Assembly (NCBI RefSeq): GCF_019396325.1 | Contig: NZ_JAHKRO010000005.1 | Coordinates: forward strand, 142,602 to 206,601 | Direction: 5' to 3' | DNA length: 64,000 nt | From: Nonomuraea ceibae | Lineage (GTDB): Bacteria; Actinomycetota; Actinomycetes; Streptosporangiales; Streptosporangiaceae | Part shown: in pieces, positions 32,519 to 42,824 of the stretch | Layout of the letters: the number at the start of each line of letters is the position of its first letter | Numbering within the stretch: the stretch's first letter is position 1 | Made by a program: the position numbers and the translations under genes | The notes under the pieces: generated by a model | Seen by the model: only the letters and a program-made list of their open reading frames with translations | What the model was told of the DNA's origin: nothing | The model's database searches: none

Positions 32519-35206
32519 ATGTGCACCGCCGACCGGCGGTTCACGGGAGCAGGGTTCGAGACGGGATGGGCGACGACTGTGATCCGCTGGCGTGATCCAC
32601 GGGCACCGCTGACCGCCGCGGCGGCGATCGGTGCCGCGGGGTTCGCGGCTGCGCTCCTTGCGGGCGGCCCGGCCCTCGTCATCGGCGCGGTCGCCGGCTG
32701 CCTCGCCGCGCTGCTGGCCACCGTGTCACTGCTGGCCGCCTCGGTGCGGCCGGCCGAGCACCCCTCGGCGGCACTCGGCATCCGCTGGATGGCCGGTGGC
32801 GCCGCCATCTGGGCCGCCGGCGTGGCGCTGCGGCCGTTCACCGACAGCTCCACGTTCATGGTGAGCTTCGCCGAGCTGCTCGTGCTGCTCGGCACCGTGC
32901 TGACCGGAGGCGGCGCGCTCGTCGCGGCCGGGCGCAGGCCGCCTGCCGCCCTGGTGCTGAGACAGCTCATCGACGCCTACCTGTGCGCCGCCTCGCTGTT
33001 CCTGATCGGCTGGGTGGTGGCGCTGCGCCACGTCTACGAGGCGACCGCCGACCCCGCGCTGTTCGCCTTCGCCATGCTGCCGCCGATGCTCGCACTGGTG
33101 GCGACCTGCGCCGTGGCGCCGTCCGTGGCCGCGGTGCGCTCCGCCGCGTGGCCGCTCGGCCTGGCGAGCGTGGGCGTGCTCGCCACCACGACCGTGGCCG
33201 GCATGGCGACCGCCGTGGCCCGGCTCGACGGCGGCGCGCCGCCCGTGTGGAGCATGGTCATCACGCCGGTGGCCTTCCTGCTGCTGGCCGCCGTGCCCTG
33301 GCTGCGCCCGCGCCAGGTCACCGCCGCGCAGGCGCCTGACAACCTGGTGGACGCGCTGCCGCTGGCGCTGGTCGCCGTCGCCACCGTCACGATGCTCGCG
33401 CACCTGGCCGGCGGCATGCGCCAGCCCCCCGCCACCGGCGTCGTGGCGGTCGCCGCCTCCGTCGTGCTGCTCCTGCTGCTGCGCGTGTTCGTGCTGTCGG
33501 GGGCCAACGCGCGGCTGCGCACGCTCGTCTCGCTCGGCGACACGCAGCTGCGCGAGCTGGCCGAGAGCACCGGCGACGTGGTGCTCATCTGCGACTACGA
33601 CGGCATGGTGCACGAGATCGGCGACGGCATCGAGGTCACCTACGGCTACCGCCCCGAGGACGTGATCGGCGGGTCGATCTTCGACTACATCCACCCCGAG
33701 GACGTGCCGCACATCCAGTCGGCGCTGCACGGCATGGGCCCCGACGGCGACGACGAGGAGGCCAGCCCCGGCGCCTGCCTCATCGCCTGCCGGGTGCGGG
33801 CCGCCGACGGCACCTGGCGGCCCACCGAGTCGGTCGCCACCCGCCACGCGGGCGGCGAGGACCAGGTCCTGGTCACCACCCGCGACATCAGCGACGAGGA
33901 GGCCCTGCGCAACCAGGTCGCCCACCTGACCTTCCACGACGGCATCACCGGGCTGCCCAACCGCTCCTACTTCGAGGAGCGCACCCGCGAGGTGCTGACC
34001 GGCCGCAGCGTCGGCCAGGTCGCCGTCATCTTCCTCGACCTCGACGGGTTCACCTCGGTCAACGACTCGGTGGGCCACGCCAGCGGCGACTACCTGCTCG
34101 GCCAGGCCGCGCGCCGGCTGCGCGGCGCGGTGCGCCACGACGACACGCTGGCCCGGTGGGGCGGCGACGAGTTCGCCGTGCTGCTGGAGACCGGCGGGGA
34201 GGCGCAGCTCGCCGTCGACCTCGCCGAGCGGCTGGTGCGGGCGGTCTCGCAGGAGCCGTTCCGGGTGGCCGACCGTGACGTGGCGCTGACCGCCAGCGTC
34301 GGCGTGGCCTTCGCCGAGGACGACCTGCCCGCCGGCGACCTGATCCGCAACGCCGACGTGGCCATGGCGCGGGCCAAGGAGCTGGGCGGGCGCCGGGTCG
34401 AGGTGTTCGCCGCGCAGATGCACGCCGACGTGCTGCGCCGCCTGGAGCTGGCCGCCGACCTGCAGCGGGCGCTGATCGAGCAGCAGTTCGCGATCGAGTA
34501 CCAGCCGGTGGTCGACCTGGCGACCTCGCGGGTGACCGCGGTGGAGGCGCTGGTGCGCTGGTGGCGCGGCTCGGTGTTCGTGCCGCCCGACCAGTTCCTC
34601 GGCCCGGCCGAGGACACCGGGCTGATCGTGCCGCTCGGCGAGTGGATCCTGCGCGAGGCGTGCCGTGAGGTGGCCGCCTGGCGGGCCTCGTCCTGGGACA
34701 TCGGGCTGTCGCTCAACCTGTCGGCCCGGCAGATCACCGCGCCCCGCTTCGTCGAGACCGTACGGGAGGCGCTGGAGGAGAGCGGGCTGCCCGCCTCCGC
34801 GCTGACCCTCGAAGTGATCGAGGAGATGCTCGTCGAGGACGCCGAGGAGACGGTCAAGCGGCTGTCGGAGCTGCGCGCTCTCGGCGTGCGGCTGGCGATC
34901 GACGACTTCGGCACCGGCTACGCCTCGCTGGCGTTTCTCAGGCAGCTCCCGGTCGACATGATCAAGATCGACCCGTCGTTCGTGTCCGGGCTGGGCCGCG
35001 ACGACACGCTGACGCTGCTCACCCGCACGATCGTGCGGCTCGGCCACGACCTGGGCCTGACCGTGGTCGCCGAGGGCATCGAACGCCCGGAGCAGCTTGA
35101 GCTGCTGCGTGAGATGGGCTGCATGAAGGGCCAGGGCTTCCTGGTCGCGCGGCCCATGGCGGCCAGGGGCGTCGACTCGCTGATGAGGACGAGTCTCACC
35201 GTGTGA
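32519..35206 (+). CDS. Membrane PAS-GGDEF-EAL protein (c-di-GMP turnover)
   Basis: An ~895-aa protein. About eight to nine hydrophobic helices fill residues ~25-330, and a PAS domain follows (~345-460; DVVLICDYDGMVHEIG). The GGDEF domain has WGGDEFAVL at 547-555 and the EAL domain EAL at 676-678, with DDFGTGYASL and KIDPSFV. Both catalytic sets look intact. The start is uncertain: the frame opens at 32378 but codon use is non-coding until ~32520, so ATG 32519 is proposed; GTG 32579 is possible. Its stop lies just 19 bp before the ilvB promoter -35 box. It is the second such protein in the window. Confidence 0.85.
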   Translation: MCTADRRFTGAGFETGWATTVIRWRDPRAPLTAAAAIGAAGFAAALLAGGPALVIGAVAGCLAALLATVSLLAASVRPAEHPSAALGIRWMAGGAAIWAAGVALRPFTDSSTFMVSFAELLVLLGTVLTGGGALVAAGRRPPAALVLRQLIDAYLCAASLFLIGWVVALRHVYEATADPALFAFAMLPPMLALVATCAVAPSVAAVRSAAWPLGLASVGVLATTTVAGMATAVARLDGGAPPVWSMVITPVAFLLLAAVPWLRPRQVTAAQAPDNLVDALPLALVAVATVTMLAHLAGGMRQPPATGVVAVAASVVLLLLLRVFVLSGANARLRTLVSLGDTQLRELAESTGDVVLICDYDGMVHEIGDGIEVTYGYRPEDVIGGSIFDYIHPEDVPHIQSALHGMGPDGDDEEASPGACLIACRVRAADGTWRPTESVATRHAGGEDQVLVTTRDISDEEALRNQVAHLTFHDGITGLPNRSYFEERTREVLTGRSVGQVAVIFLDLDGFTSVNDSVGHASGDYLLGQAARRLRGAVRHDDTLARWGGDEFAVLLETGGEAQLAVDLAERLVRAVSQEPFRVADRDVALTASVGVAFAEDDLPAGDLIRNADVAMARAKELGGRRVEVFAAQMHADVLRRLELAADLQRALIEQQFAIEYQPVVDLATSRVTAVEALVRWWRGSVFVPPDQFLGPAEDTGLIVPLGEWILREACREVAAWRASSWDIGLSLNLSARQITAPRFVETVREALEESGLPASALTLEVIEEMLVEDAEETVKRLSELRALGVRLAIDDFGTGYASLAFLRQLPVDMIKIDPSFVSGLGRDDTLTLLTRTIVRLGHDLGLTVVAEGIERPEQLELLREMGCMKGQGFLVARPMAARGVDSLMRTSLTV

Positions 35207-35224
35207 GACGTGTTTCTCACCAAG

Positions 35225-35255
35225 TTGACACCTGGTGCTTCCGACCAGCTATGGT
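35225..35255 (+). promoter_or_regulatory. ilvBNC promoter
   Basis: A consensus -35 TTGACA (35225-35230) and a -10 TATGGT (35250-35255) with a 19-nt spacer. AGCTAT (35247-35252) would give 16 nt. The predicted start site is almost at the leader-peptide ATG (35263), so that peptide is likely leaderless. Confidence 0.75.
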
Positions 35256-35262
35256 GTTAGAC

Positions 35263-35313
35263 ATGCTTCGCAGTGGGATTCTCGTAGTACTTCGCCGGCG
35301 CGCAGGCCGTTAG
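35263..35313 (+). CDS. ilvBNC leader peptide
   Basis: A 16-aa open frame, MLRSGILVVLRRRAGR, with the run Ile-Leu-Val-Val-Leu in its middle. Codons are ATT CTC GTA GTA CTT, including rare non-GC-ending codons in this genome (ATT, GTA, CTT), which would slow translation when charged tRNAs are scarce. It begins at the predicted transcription start and precedes overlapping hairpins and an intrinsic terminator. This is the standard layout of transcription attenuation of branched-chain amino acid operons; similar leaders precede ilvB in other actinobacteria such as Corynebacterium. Confidence 0.9.
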   Translation: MLRSGILVVLRRRAGR

Positions 35314-35336
35314 CGAAGCACTCCGACCTGCGCGCC
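35264..35336 (+). promoter_or_regulatory. ilv attenuator alternative stems
   Basis: Two mutually competing foldings are visible. CGGCGCGCAGG (35296-35306) pairs with CCTGCGCGCCG (35327-35337). TGCTTCGC (35264-35271), inside the start of the leader, pairs perfectly with GCGAAGCA (35313-35320) at its stop. The position of the stalled ribosome on the Ile-Leu-Val codons would decide which forms, and so whether the terminator at 35337-35378 folds. Confidence 0.7.
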
Positions 35337-35378
35337 GCCCCAGCCCCGCCGTTCGTCCGGCGGGGAGGGGCATTTTTT
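35337..35378 (+). terminator. ilv attenuator intrinsic terminator
   Basis: CCCCGCCG (35344-35351) pairs with CGGCGGGG (35358-35365). An outer GCCCC/GGGGC pair extends it, and the tract ATTTTTTA (35372-35379) follows. This is a textbook factor-independent terminator upstream of ilvB, and one of only a few with a long T-run in this window. Confidence 0.9.
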
Positions 35379-35414
35379 ATGTCCTGAACGTGTGACCACG
35401 CAAGGAACGAGCCG

Positions 35415-37146
35415 ATGACCGAACGGATGACAGGTGCACAGGCCCTGGTCAGGGCGCTGGAGCACGTGGGAGTCGACACCGTGTTCGGGATCCCGGGCGG
35501 CGCCATCCTCCCGGCCTACGATCCCCTCTACGACTCGACCAAGGTCCGGCACGTGCTCGTACGGCACGAGCAGGGCGCCGGCCACGCGGCCGAGGGTTAC
35601 GCGCAGGCCACCGGCAAGGTCGGCGTGTGCATGGCGACCAGCGGCCCGGGGGCGACCAACCTGGTGACGCCCATCGCCGACGCGTACATGGACTCGGTGC
35701 CGATCGTGGCGATCACCGGGCAGGTGGCGAGCAAGTCGATCGGCACGGACGCCTTCCAGGAAGCCGACATCTCCGGCATCACCATGCCGATCACCAAGCA
35801 CAACTTCCTGGTCACCGACCCGGCTGACATCGCCCGCACGATCATGGAGGCGTTCCACATCGCCTCCACCGGCCGTCCCGGCCCGGTGCTGGTCGACATC
35901 GCCAAGGACGCCCTGCAGGCGGAGACCACGTTCAGCTGGCCGCCGACGATGCAGCTGCCCGGCTACCGGCCGGTGACCCGGCCGCACTCCAAGCAGATCC
36001 GCGAGGCGGCCAAGCTGATCGCCGAGGCCCGCCGCCCGGTGCTCTACGTGGGCGGCGGCGTGCACAAGGCCCGCGCCTCCGAGGAGCTGATCCGGCTGGC
36101 CGAGCTGACGCGCATCCCGGTCGTGACGACGCTGATGGCGCGCGGCACGTTCCCCGACAGTCACCCGCAGCACATGGGCATGCCGGGCATGCACGGCAGC
36201 GTCTCGGCCGTGGGCGCGCTCCAGCAGGCCGACCTGCTCATCGGGCTGGGCGTCCGCTTCGACGACCGCGTCACCGGGCAGCTGTCCACGTTCGCGCCCT
36301 ACGCCAAGGTCGTCCACGCGGACATCGACCCGGCGGAGATCTCCAAGAACCGCCACGCCGACGTGCCGATCGTGGGCGACTGCAAGGAGGTCATCGGCGA
36401 CCTGATCGCCGCCGTCGAGGCCGCCGGGGTCCAGGGCGACTACGACGAGTGGTGGACGATCCTCAACGGCTACAAGCAGACCTACCCGCTGGGCTACGAG
36501 GAGTTCGAGGACGGCTCGCTGGCCCCGCAGTACGTCATGGAGCGGCTGAGCGCCATCGTCGGTCCCGACGCCTACTACGTGGCGGGCGTCGGCCAGCACC
36601 AGATGTGGGCCTCGCAGTTCGTCCGCTACGAGAGGCCGGGCCGGTTCATCAACTCCGGCGGCGCCGGCACGATGGGCTTCGCGGTGCCGGCGGCGATGGG
36701 CGCCAAGATGGGCCGCCCGGACGACGTCGTGTGGGCCATCGACGGCGACGGCTGCTTCCAGATGACCAACCAGGAGCTCGCCACCTGCGCGCTGGAAGGC
36801 GTGCCCGTCAAGATCGCCGTCATCAACAACGGCAACCTGGGCATGGTCCGCCAGTGGCAGACCCTCTTCTACGACCAGCGCTACTCCAACACCGACCTGC
36901 AGGCGACCCGCCGCATCCCCGACTTCGTCAAGCTGGCGGAGGCCTATGGTTGTGTTGGCCTGCGGTGCGAGCGTCCCGAAGACGTCGACGCGACCATCAA
37001 GAAGGCCATGGAGATCAACGACGTGCCCGTGGTGGTCGACTTCGTCGTCCACCAGGACGCCATGGTCTGGCCCATGGTCGCGGCCGGCACGAGCAACGAC
37101 GACATCAAGATCGCCCGTGACATGGCGCCGAAGTGGGAGAGCGACG

Positions 37147-37154
<8 letters not shown>
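35415..37154 (+). CDS. ilvB: Acetolactate synthase large subunit
   Basis: IlvB condenses pyruvate to acetolactate (or with 2-ketobutyrate to acetohydroxybutyrate), the first step to Val, Leu and Ile. The 579-aa ThDP enzyme has catalytic E52 in [12 protein letters not shown], a FAD/central domain, and the ThDP-Mg motif [12 protein letters not shown]...NNGN near 455-485. It is full length. It is the first gene of ilvBNC, with an attenuator leader in its 5' region. The ribosome site AAGGAACG precedes ATG 35415. Its stop overlaps the ilvN start by 8 bp. Confidence 0.97.
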
Positions 37155-38678
<1,524 letters not shown>

Positions 38679-38697
38679 GTTCGCGCGTTCGCGGCGG

Positions 38698-38729
38698 ACG
38701 GGCGGGGGCGCTGATGCGCCCCCGCCCGT
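38698..38729 (+). terminator. ilvBNC terminator
   Basis: A 14-bp perfect stem (ACGGGCGGGGGCGC at 38698-38711 with its reverse complement at 38716-38729) around the loop TGAT, 20 nt after the ilvC stop. There is a weak T-rich stretch after it (GTTGCTTT). Confidence 0.8.
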
Positions 38730-38836
38730 TGCTTTGGGCCTGGGGCCGCTTCGTGTCTCGTCAATGATCCGCAATGCGTGACCGCGTTAACCCCCGTCTT
38801 CGCAAAAGGACCGTTTCCGCACGTCAAAAGCAGATT

Positions 38837-38852
38837 AGCGGCGTTTGCCGCT
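38837..38852. promoter_or_regulatory. Inverted repeat upstream of the small secreted protein
   Basis: AGCGGC (38837-38842) and GCCGCT (38847-38852) around GTTT form a perfect 6-bp dyad ~70 bp before the ATG of the secreted protein. The surrounding 240-bp gap after ilvC holds no other gene. It is a possible operator; the regulator is unknown. Confidence 0.35.
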
Positions 38853-38921
38853 GACGATCACCGGGAAGATCTCCTCCCGCTACCGACGGAGAGTAGTCGA
38901 TAGGTAACAAAGGGGATTCGT

Positions 38922-39221
38922 ATGTACAAGACGGGGCTCATCCTGGCCGGTCTGGTCGGCGGGATGGTCATGCTGGGCGGCGGTCCCGCGCTCGCCGAAG
39001 GTTACGCGATGAACACCGCCTCGGTGGTCGCGTGGCCCACGCATGGGGACGACGACAACAACGACAACGACATCCGCGCGTACGGCGAGCGGAACAACTT
39101 CGGCGAGGACAACGACGACGAAGTCGAGGGGCAGTGGAACAACAACGGGTCGGACGACGACGTCCTTGACCTGGACATTCTCAACCAGGTCCTCTCGGAC
39201 ATCCTGACCGCGAAGGACTAG
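38922..39221 (+). CDS. Small secreted Asp/Asn-rich acidic protein
   Basis: A 99-aa protein of unknown function. A signal peptide with a hydrophobic core (~5-20) ends at ALA-E (residue 25). The ~74-aa mature part has 20 acidic residues, 11 Asn and only 3 basic residues, with clusters such as GDDDNNDNDI and WNNNGSDDDV. It ends in a hydrophobic-acidic helix-like tail (LDLDILNQVLSDIL). There is no Cys. The ribosome site AAAGGGG is strong and a terminator follows, so the gene is probably real and expressed on its own. It could be a calcium-binding or cell-surface structural peptide; this is speculation. Low Lys/Arg and repetitive acidic blocks resemble developmental surface proteins only in style. 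Confidence 0.8.
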   Translation: MYKTGLILAGLVGGMVMLGGGPALAEGYAMNTASVVAWPTHGDDDNNDNDIRAYGERNNFGEDNDDEVEGQWNNNGSDDDVLDLDILNQVLSDILTAKD

Positions 39222-39238
39222 TCGTCCCAAGCACCGTT

Positions 39239-39270
39239 ACGGGGCCCGCCTCTCCGGAGGCGGGCCCCGT
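39239..39270. terminator. Bidirectional terminator
   Basis: A 14-bp perfect stem (ACGGGGCCCGCCTC at 39239-39252 with its complement at 39257-39270) in the gap between two convergent genes. No T-run. Confidence 0.8.
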
Positions 39271-39277
39271 CGCTGTG

Positions 39278-40204
39278 TCAGCCCTCGTAGCTGAACGAGG
39301 CGGCGAACGAGTCGCGGGCGATGCGGTCGAGCTGCGCCTCCGTCAGGCCGAGCTCGTCGCGCAGGGCGCGGTAGTTGTCCTCGACGTAGCCGCCGAAGTA
39401 GGCCGGGTCGTCGGAGTTCACGGTCACGACCAGGCCCTCGTCGAGCATCGCGGGCAGGATGTGGTCACGCAGCGACGGCACCGCGCGCAGCCGCACGTTC
39501 GACAGCGGGCACACGGTCAGCGGGATGCGCTCGTCGCGCAGGCGCGCCACCAGCTCCGGGTCCTCCATGGCGCGGATGCCGTGGTCGATCCGCTCCACGC
39601 GCAGGATGTCCAGCGCCTCCCACACGTAGTCGGGCCCGCCCTCCTCGCCGGCGTGCGCCACCCGGCGCAGCCCCTCGGCGGCGGCCAGCTCGAAGACCCG
39701 GCGGAACAGCGACGGCGGATGGCCGACCTCGGCCGAGTCCAGCCCGACCCCGATGAACTGGTCCCGGAACGGCAGCGCCGCCCGCAGCACCCGCTCGGCC
39801 TCCTCCGGGCCCTGGTCGCGCAGGAAGCACAGGATCAGCGACGCGGAGAACGGCCCGTCCTTGATGGCGCCCGTCAGCCCGGCGAACACCGCCTCCAGCG
39901 GCACCCCGCGCGCCAGGTGGGCCTGCGGGTCGAAGAAGATCTCCGCGTGCCGCACGCCCTGCGCCTCGGCCCGCCGCAGGTAGGCGGCTGCCAGGTCGTA
40001 GAAGTCGCGGTCGGTGCGCAGGACCGCCATGTTCTCGTAGTAGACGTCCAGGAACGACTGCAGGTTCGTGAAGTCGTAGCGCGCCCGGATGGCGTCCACG
40101 TCGAAGGTCGGCAGCGCGACCCCGTTGCGCCGGGCCAGCTCGACGACGAGCTCCGGTTCGAGGGTGCCTTCGATGTGCAGGTGGAGTTCGGCTTTGGCGC
40201 GCAT
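39278..40204 (-). CDS. Adenine deaminase (adenosine-deaminase fold)
   Basis: A 308-aa amidohydrolase that most likely converts adenine to hypoxanthine. Metal ligands are HLH in AELHLHIEGTLEPEL (residues 8-10). The catalytic Glu is in HAGEEGGPDYV, a further His in RIDHG, and the metal Asp in NSDDPAYFGGYVEDN. The combination TLEPEL, GLDSAEVGHPPS and NSDDPAYFGGY is that of the adenine deaminase branch rather than adenosine deaminase, from remembered family patterns. The start at 40204 fits homology; 40225 is possible. It is divergent from pucR, a regulator of purine catabolism. Confidence 0.9.
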   Translation of the reverse strand: MRAKAELHLHIEGTLEPELVVELARRNGVALPTFDVDAIRARYDFTNLQSFLDVYYENMAVLRTDRDFYDLAAAYLRRAEAQGVRHAEIFFDPQAHLARGVPLEAVFAGLTGAIKDGPFSASLILCFLRDQGPEEAERVLRAALPFRDQFIGVGLDSAEVGHPPSLFRRVFELAAAEGLRRVAHAGEEGGPDYVWEALDILRVERIDHGIRAMEDPELVARLRDERIPLTVCPLSNVRLRAVPSLRDHILPAMLDEGLVVTVNSDDPAYFGGYVEDNYRALRDELGLTEAQLDRIARDSFAASFSYEG

Positions 40205-40244
40205 GGATCGAGTAAACCCGACCATGACCGGCCGAGGTATCGTG

Positions 40245-40260
40245 CGAACCTCCGAACCTT
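40245..40260. promoter_or_regulatory. Tandem 8-bp direct repeat in the adenine deaminase/pucR promoter
   Basis: CGAACCTC (40245-40252) and CGAACCTT (40253-40260) abut each other, 32 bp before the pucR ATG and ~40 bp before the deaminase start. A TAACAT -10-like box (40278-40283) for pucR suggests leaderless expression. The repeat is a candidate PucR site; this is inference from position. Confidence 0.4.
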
Positions 40261-40291
40261 CGCCGTTTGACCTGGCATAACATGAGATTTC

Positions 40292-41464
40292 ATGAGGTTG
40301 GCGGAGCTGTTGGCGCGTGACGACCTCCGGCTGACGCTCGTCACCGGCACCGGGACGCTCGACCGGGAGGTACGCCGCGCGTACCCGACGGACCTGCCCG
40401 ATCCCCGCCGCTACCTGCGGCCCGGTGACCTGGTGCTGACCAGCGGGGTCTGGTACGGCGAGCCGGCCGACTGCGAGAGGTTCGCCGACGCGCTGTGGGC
40501 GAGCGACGTCGCCGGGCTGGTCGTGGGCCTGATCGTGCTGGGCGAGCTGCCGCAGGCGCTGGTGACGGCGTGCGAGCGGCGCAGGGTGCCGCTGATCCTG
40601 GCCGCGCCCGACCAGTCGTTCGGTGCGATCACCGAGGCGGTGGTCGCGGAGGCGTTCGCCGCCGAGCGTCGCCGGGCCGAGCGGGGCCGCGCGCAGACGC
40701 TGCTGGACGTGCTCGCCTCCCAGCAGATCGCGCCCGGCGAGGTGTCGGCGCACCTGCGGCTGCTCGGCGCCGATCCGGGCCTGCCGACGGCCGCGATGGT
40801 GGTCAGCGGGCCGGGCGGGCACGACCTGCCCGCGATGCTGCACGAGGCGCTGGCCAGGAAGGGCCGCCACCTGATCGTCGGCGGCCGGGCCGACGAGGCG
40901 ATCGTGCTGGTCAACGGCAGGGCGACGCGCAAGGCGCTGAGCGAGGAGCTGCGCGCCCTGGCGGCCGACCGGCCAGGGCTGCGGCTCGCGGCCGGCATCA
41001 GCGACGCGACGGCCAGCGTGTCGCAGCTCGGCGAGGCGCTGGAGACCGCGCGCCGGGGCATGGAGTCGGCCCGCGACGGCGAGGGCCCGGTGTCGATCAT
41101 GTCGGTGGCCGACATCGACAGCTACGACCTGCTGCTGGCCGCGCTGCCGATGGGCGTGCGCCGCTCCTTCCGCGACCACCTGCTGGGGCCGGTCGAGGAG
41201 TACGACGCGCGCCACGGCTCGGAGCTGCTGCGCACGCTGGACGTGTTCCTGGAGACGTGCGGGTCCTGGCAGCGCGCCGCCGACGAGCTGTACGTGCACG
41301 TCAACACGTTGCGCTACCGGATGCAGCGGGTCGAGGAGCTGACCGGCCGCCGCATGTCGTCGATGCGCGACCGGACGGACCTCTACCTGGCCCTCAGGGC
41401 AGGGCAGCTCGGGTCAGGACAGCACAGGTCAGGGGAGGCGGCCGGCGACGACGTGACCCCGTGA
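40292..41464 (+). CDS. PucR family transcriptional regulator
   Basis: A 390-aa regulator. The N-terminal PucR domain (~1-120) reads MRLAELLARDDLRLTLVTG. A GGDEF-like degenerate middle domain (~155-270) follows, and a C-terminal HTH_30 motif (~330-385) contains FLETCGSWQRAADELYVHVN. PucR-type regulators respond to purine degradation products. It is divergent from adenine deaminase, which supports a role in purine salvage or catabolism. Its 3' end overlaps the convergent amidohydrolase by 36 bp. Confidence 0.9.
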   Translation: MRLAELLARDDLRLTLVTGTGTLDREVRRAYPTDLPDPRRYLRPGDLVLTSGVWYGEPADCERFADALWASDVAGLVVGLIVLGELPQALVTACERRRVPLILAAPDQSFGAITEAVVAEAFAAERRRAERGRAQTLLDVLASQQIAPGEVSAHLRLLGADPGLPTAAMVVSGPGGHDLPAMLHEALARKGRHLIVGGRADEAIVLVNGRATRKALSEELRALAADRPGLRLAAGISDATASVSQLGEALETARRGMESARDGEGPVSIMSVADIDSYDLLLAALPMGVRRSFRDHLLGPVEEYDARHGSELLRTLDVFLETCGSWQRAADELYVHVNTLRYRMQRVEELTGRRMSSMRDRTDLYLALRAGQLGSGQHRSGEAAGDDVTP

Positions 41465-42607
41465 CACCACGGCGACGATGTTGTCCACGGTCAGGTCCTC
41501 GATGCGCTCCCACGGCCGCCCGCGCATCACGAGCAGGTCGGCGCCGAGACCGGGGGCGATCCGGCCGACGGGCATGCGGATCGCGTCGGCGGCGTCGGAG
41601 GTGGCCGCGCGCAGCGCCGCGCCCGCGTCCATGCCGAACACCCGGGTCATGTGCACGATCTCGGCGAGCTGGTCGCCGAACTGCACGTGGTGGCCGTTGG
41701 CGTCGGTGCCCAGCACGAACCGGACGCCGAGCCTGGCCGCCTCCGCGAACAGCGCGTCACGCTGGACCACCAGCTCGCCGGCCTTGATCCGGGCGTCCTC
41801 GGGGACCGGGACGCGGCCCTCGGTGATGGCCTCGTTGATCAGCAGCGTGGGCGCGACCGGGGTGCGCTGGGCGGCCAGCTTCTCGGCCAGGTCGCGGCTC
41901 ATCAGCGTGCCGTGCTCGATGGAGTCGACGCCCTCCTCGACGGCCACCCGGATGCCGTCCTCGGTGTGGGCGTGCGAGGCGACGAGCATGCCGAGCGCGT
42001 GCGCCTCGTCGACGACGGCCCGGATCTCCTCGCGGGTGTAGTTGCGCCAGACGCTCTTGTCGCCGATGGACAGCACGCCGCCGCTGGTCGTGAGCTTGAT
42101 GCCGTCCATGCCGGCGCGGGCCCAGGCGCGCACCAGCTTGCGGCACTCGTCCGGGCCGTCGGCGGTGGGCTTGCGCAGCGGGAACGCGGGCGGCACGAAC
42201 AGGTCGTTGTGCCCGGCGGTCATCCCGACCACGCCGTGGACCTGGATGCGCGGGCCGGGCAGGATGCCGGCGTCGAAGGCCCGGCGGATGGCCACCTGCG
42301 CCTCGTCGCCGGCCAGGTCGCGCAGGGTCGTGACGCCGTGGCGCATGGCCCGCTGGGCGTGCGCGACGCCGTGCAGCACCTGCTCGTCGCGGGTGGTGAC
42401 CAGCGGCCAGGTGGTGAAGTCGGCCGAGCCGTCGCCCGCGTAGCCGATCAGGTGGACGTGCGTGTCCACCAGGCCGGGGATGACGCACAGGTCGTCGTCG
42501 CGCGGCGCCGCCGGGGTCACGCCGGTGATCCGGTCCGGCTCCCAGGTGAGGTCCACCGGGCCGCGTGGTTCAGTGCCGTCCCAAAGCGGGATTCCGTCCA
42601 GTCTCAT
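41429..42607 (-). CDS. Amidohydrolase family protein
   Basis: A 392-aa metal-dependent hydrolase. HxH is in GLVDTHVHLIGY (~58-69), a probable carboxylated Lys in GIKLTTSGGV (~170), then His in SHAHTEDG (~210) and HGTLMS (~230), and the metal Asp in GTDANGHHV (~302). The layout fits the Xaa-Pro dipeptidase/imidazolonepropionase-like subgroup. Substrate is unknown; the position between pucR and an ABC importer suggests a cyclic amide or N-heterocycle. The start is at ATG 42607. It overlaps the pucR 3' end. Confidence 0.87.
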   Translation of the reverse strand: MRLDGIPLWDGTEPRGPVDLTWEPDRITGVTPAAPRDDDLCVIPGLVDTHVHLIGYAGDGSADFTTWPLVTTRDEQVLHGVAHAQRAMRHGVTTLRDLAGDEAQVAIRRAFDAGILPGPRIQVHGVVGMTAGHNDLFVPPAFPLRKPTADGPDECRKLVRAWARAGMDGIKLTTSGGVLSIGDKSVWRNYTREEIRAVVDEAHALGMLVASHAHTEDGIRVAVEEGVDSIEHGTLMSRDLAEKLAAQRTPVAPTLLINEAITEGRVPVPEDARIKAGELVVQRDALFAEAARLGVRFVLGTDANGHHVQFGDQLAEIVHMTRVFGMDAGAALRAATSDAADAIRMPVGRIAPGLGADLLVMRGRPWERIEDLTVDNIVAVVSRGHVVAGRLP

Positions 42608-42824
42608 TCCACCCGACGGTACCTGACCCGCTCCCGACCTGGAGGGATCTACGGACCTCGCGTGGCGCGCTCGTAGGGAGCTACAGAATCGGCCACGTGT
42701 TTTGCCTGCGTGCGCGGAAACCGGGGTGCGGGCGGACGAGGTGGCCGAAACTCTGTCACACGATGGTAATAATCGATGTATAGCTTCCTGACCTGCACGT
42801 TCATCGCTCAGCCCAAGGAGAATC

